DNA of 5,816 bases from NCBI GenBank assembly GCA_051010195.1, contig JBPCVV010000258.1, positions 1 to 5,816 on the forward strand. Reading direction: 5' to 3'. Made by a program: the position numbers and the translations under genes. Under the pieces are notes generated by a model. The model did no database searches, was not told the origin of the DNA, and saw nothing but the letters and a program-made list of their open reading frames with translations. Origin of the DNA: Anderseniella sp051010195. GTDB taxonomy: Bacteria > Pseudomonadota > Alphaproteobacteria > Rhizobiales > Aestuariivirgaceae. Of this stretch, positions 5,508 to 5,816 are shown piece by piece. The first letter of the stretch is position 1. Every line of letters begins with the position of its first letter.

Positions 5508-5816
5508 CTAATGAGCCGGTGGTGCCGGCATATCTGTTTCAGCCTGCGCTGTGTTCTGTTGGTCGGACGCCGTTTCGGCCTCGATGTGAGTTGCGTGAGC
5601 TGCGCCTATCGGAATGGTAAAACGAGCGCACGTCCCGGTGTTCTGCTGGCTCTCCAGGGTAAATTTGCCGCCGTGGGACTTGATAAGTGCTGCAGATATC
5701 GGCAAGCCCAGACCGGTTCCCTCATTGCTGCTACTGTGGCCGTTACGCACCTGGCCGAATGGCTGCGTAGCCATCTGCAGTTCTTCCTGGCTCATGCCAC
5801 GGCCCGTATCGGTGAT
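5508..5816 (-). CDS. Sensor histidine kinase, C-terminal HATPase domain (5' part outside window)
   Basis: The last 102 residues of a membrane-associated or soluble sensor kinase are visible. Motifs in order are the G1 box ITDTGRGM (1-8), an F-box ATQPFGQV (16-23), the G2 box NEGTGLGLPI (31-40) and SHGGKFTLES (47-56) closing the ATP-binding fold. The pattern resembles alphaproteobacterial PleC/DivJ-like kinases. The H-box, N-box and any sensory domain lie beyond the window, so input and partner regulator are unknown. After the fold ends (about 70) there is a 30-residue Ala/Thr/Gln-rich tail. The gene ends 12 bp before the HerA-like start on the same strand, which suggests co-transcription. Confidence 0.9.
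   Translation of the reverse strand: MTDTGRGMSQEELQMATQPFGQVRNGHSSSNEGTGLGLPISAALIKSHGGKFTLESQQNTGTCARFTIPIGAAHATHIEAETASDQQNTAQAETDMPAPPAH

Overview
The window looks like part of an alphaproteobacterial chromosome. The evidence is a histidine-kinase C-terminus of the PleC/DivJ-like flavour followed closely by a HerA-type ATPase with a long Ala/Pro-rich tail, a rhizobia/roseobacter-style IS3 OrfA remnant, and secreted accessory proteins. The genus cannot be named from the sequence alone. The right part (about 3390-5816) reads as GC-rich, stable core genome. The stretch from about 1655 to 3300 is visibly more AT-rich and fragmented, and looks like an accessory junction.

Layout from left to right. 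Positions 1-1049 (minus) hold a secreted alpha/beta hydrolase of the haloalkane-dehalogenase family, cut at its 3' end by the window edge. Positions 1172-1654 (minus) encode a small secreted EF-hand protein with three canonical calcium loops and one degenerate loop. Positions 1655-2073 have no secure gene, but contain a 45-codon GTG ORF with a perfect Shine-Dalgarno (1870-2007, minus) overlapping a second open frame that carries one internal stop. Positions 2074-2126 contain a striking array of alternating palindromic half-sites that overlaps the -10 of a leftward promoter with a perfect TTGACA -35. Positions 2142 to about 2504 are a truncated IS3-family element (orfA only). Two small plus-strand ORFs of unknown function follow (2514-2726 and 2832-3134). 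The second ends inside a 73-bp inverted-repeat structure (3133-3205). A convergent gap leads to the HerA-like ATPase (3390-5495, minus) and, 12 bp upstream of it, the sensor kinase C-terminus (5508-5816, minus).

Working together: the kinase and HerA genes are closely spaced on the same strand and are probably co-transcribed. The EF-hand and hydrolase genes are also in tandem on the minus strand. Both products carry signal peptides, so both are expected outside the cytoplasm. The best regulatory hypothesis is that the operator/promoter at 2074-2126 drives a leftward transcript reaching the EF-hand and hydrolase genes. No repressor gene is visible in the window, so that link is inference. No CRISPR array, tRNA, rRNA or recognisable defence system was seen.
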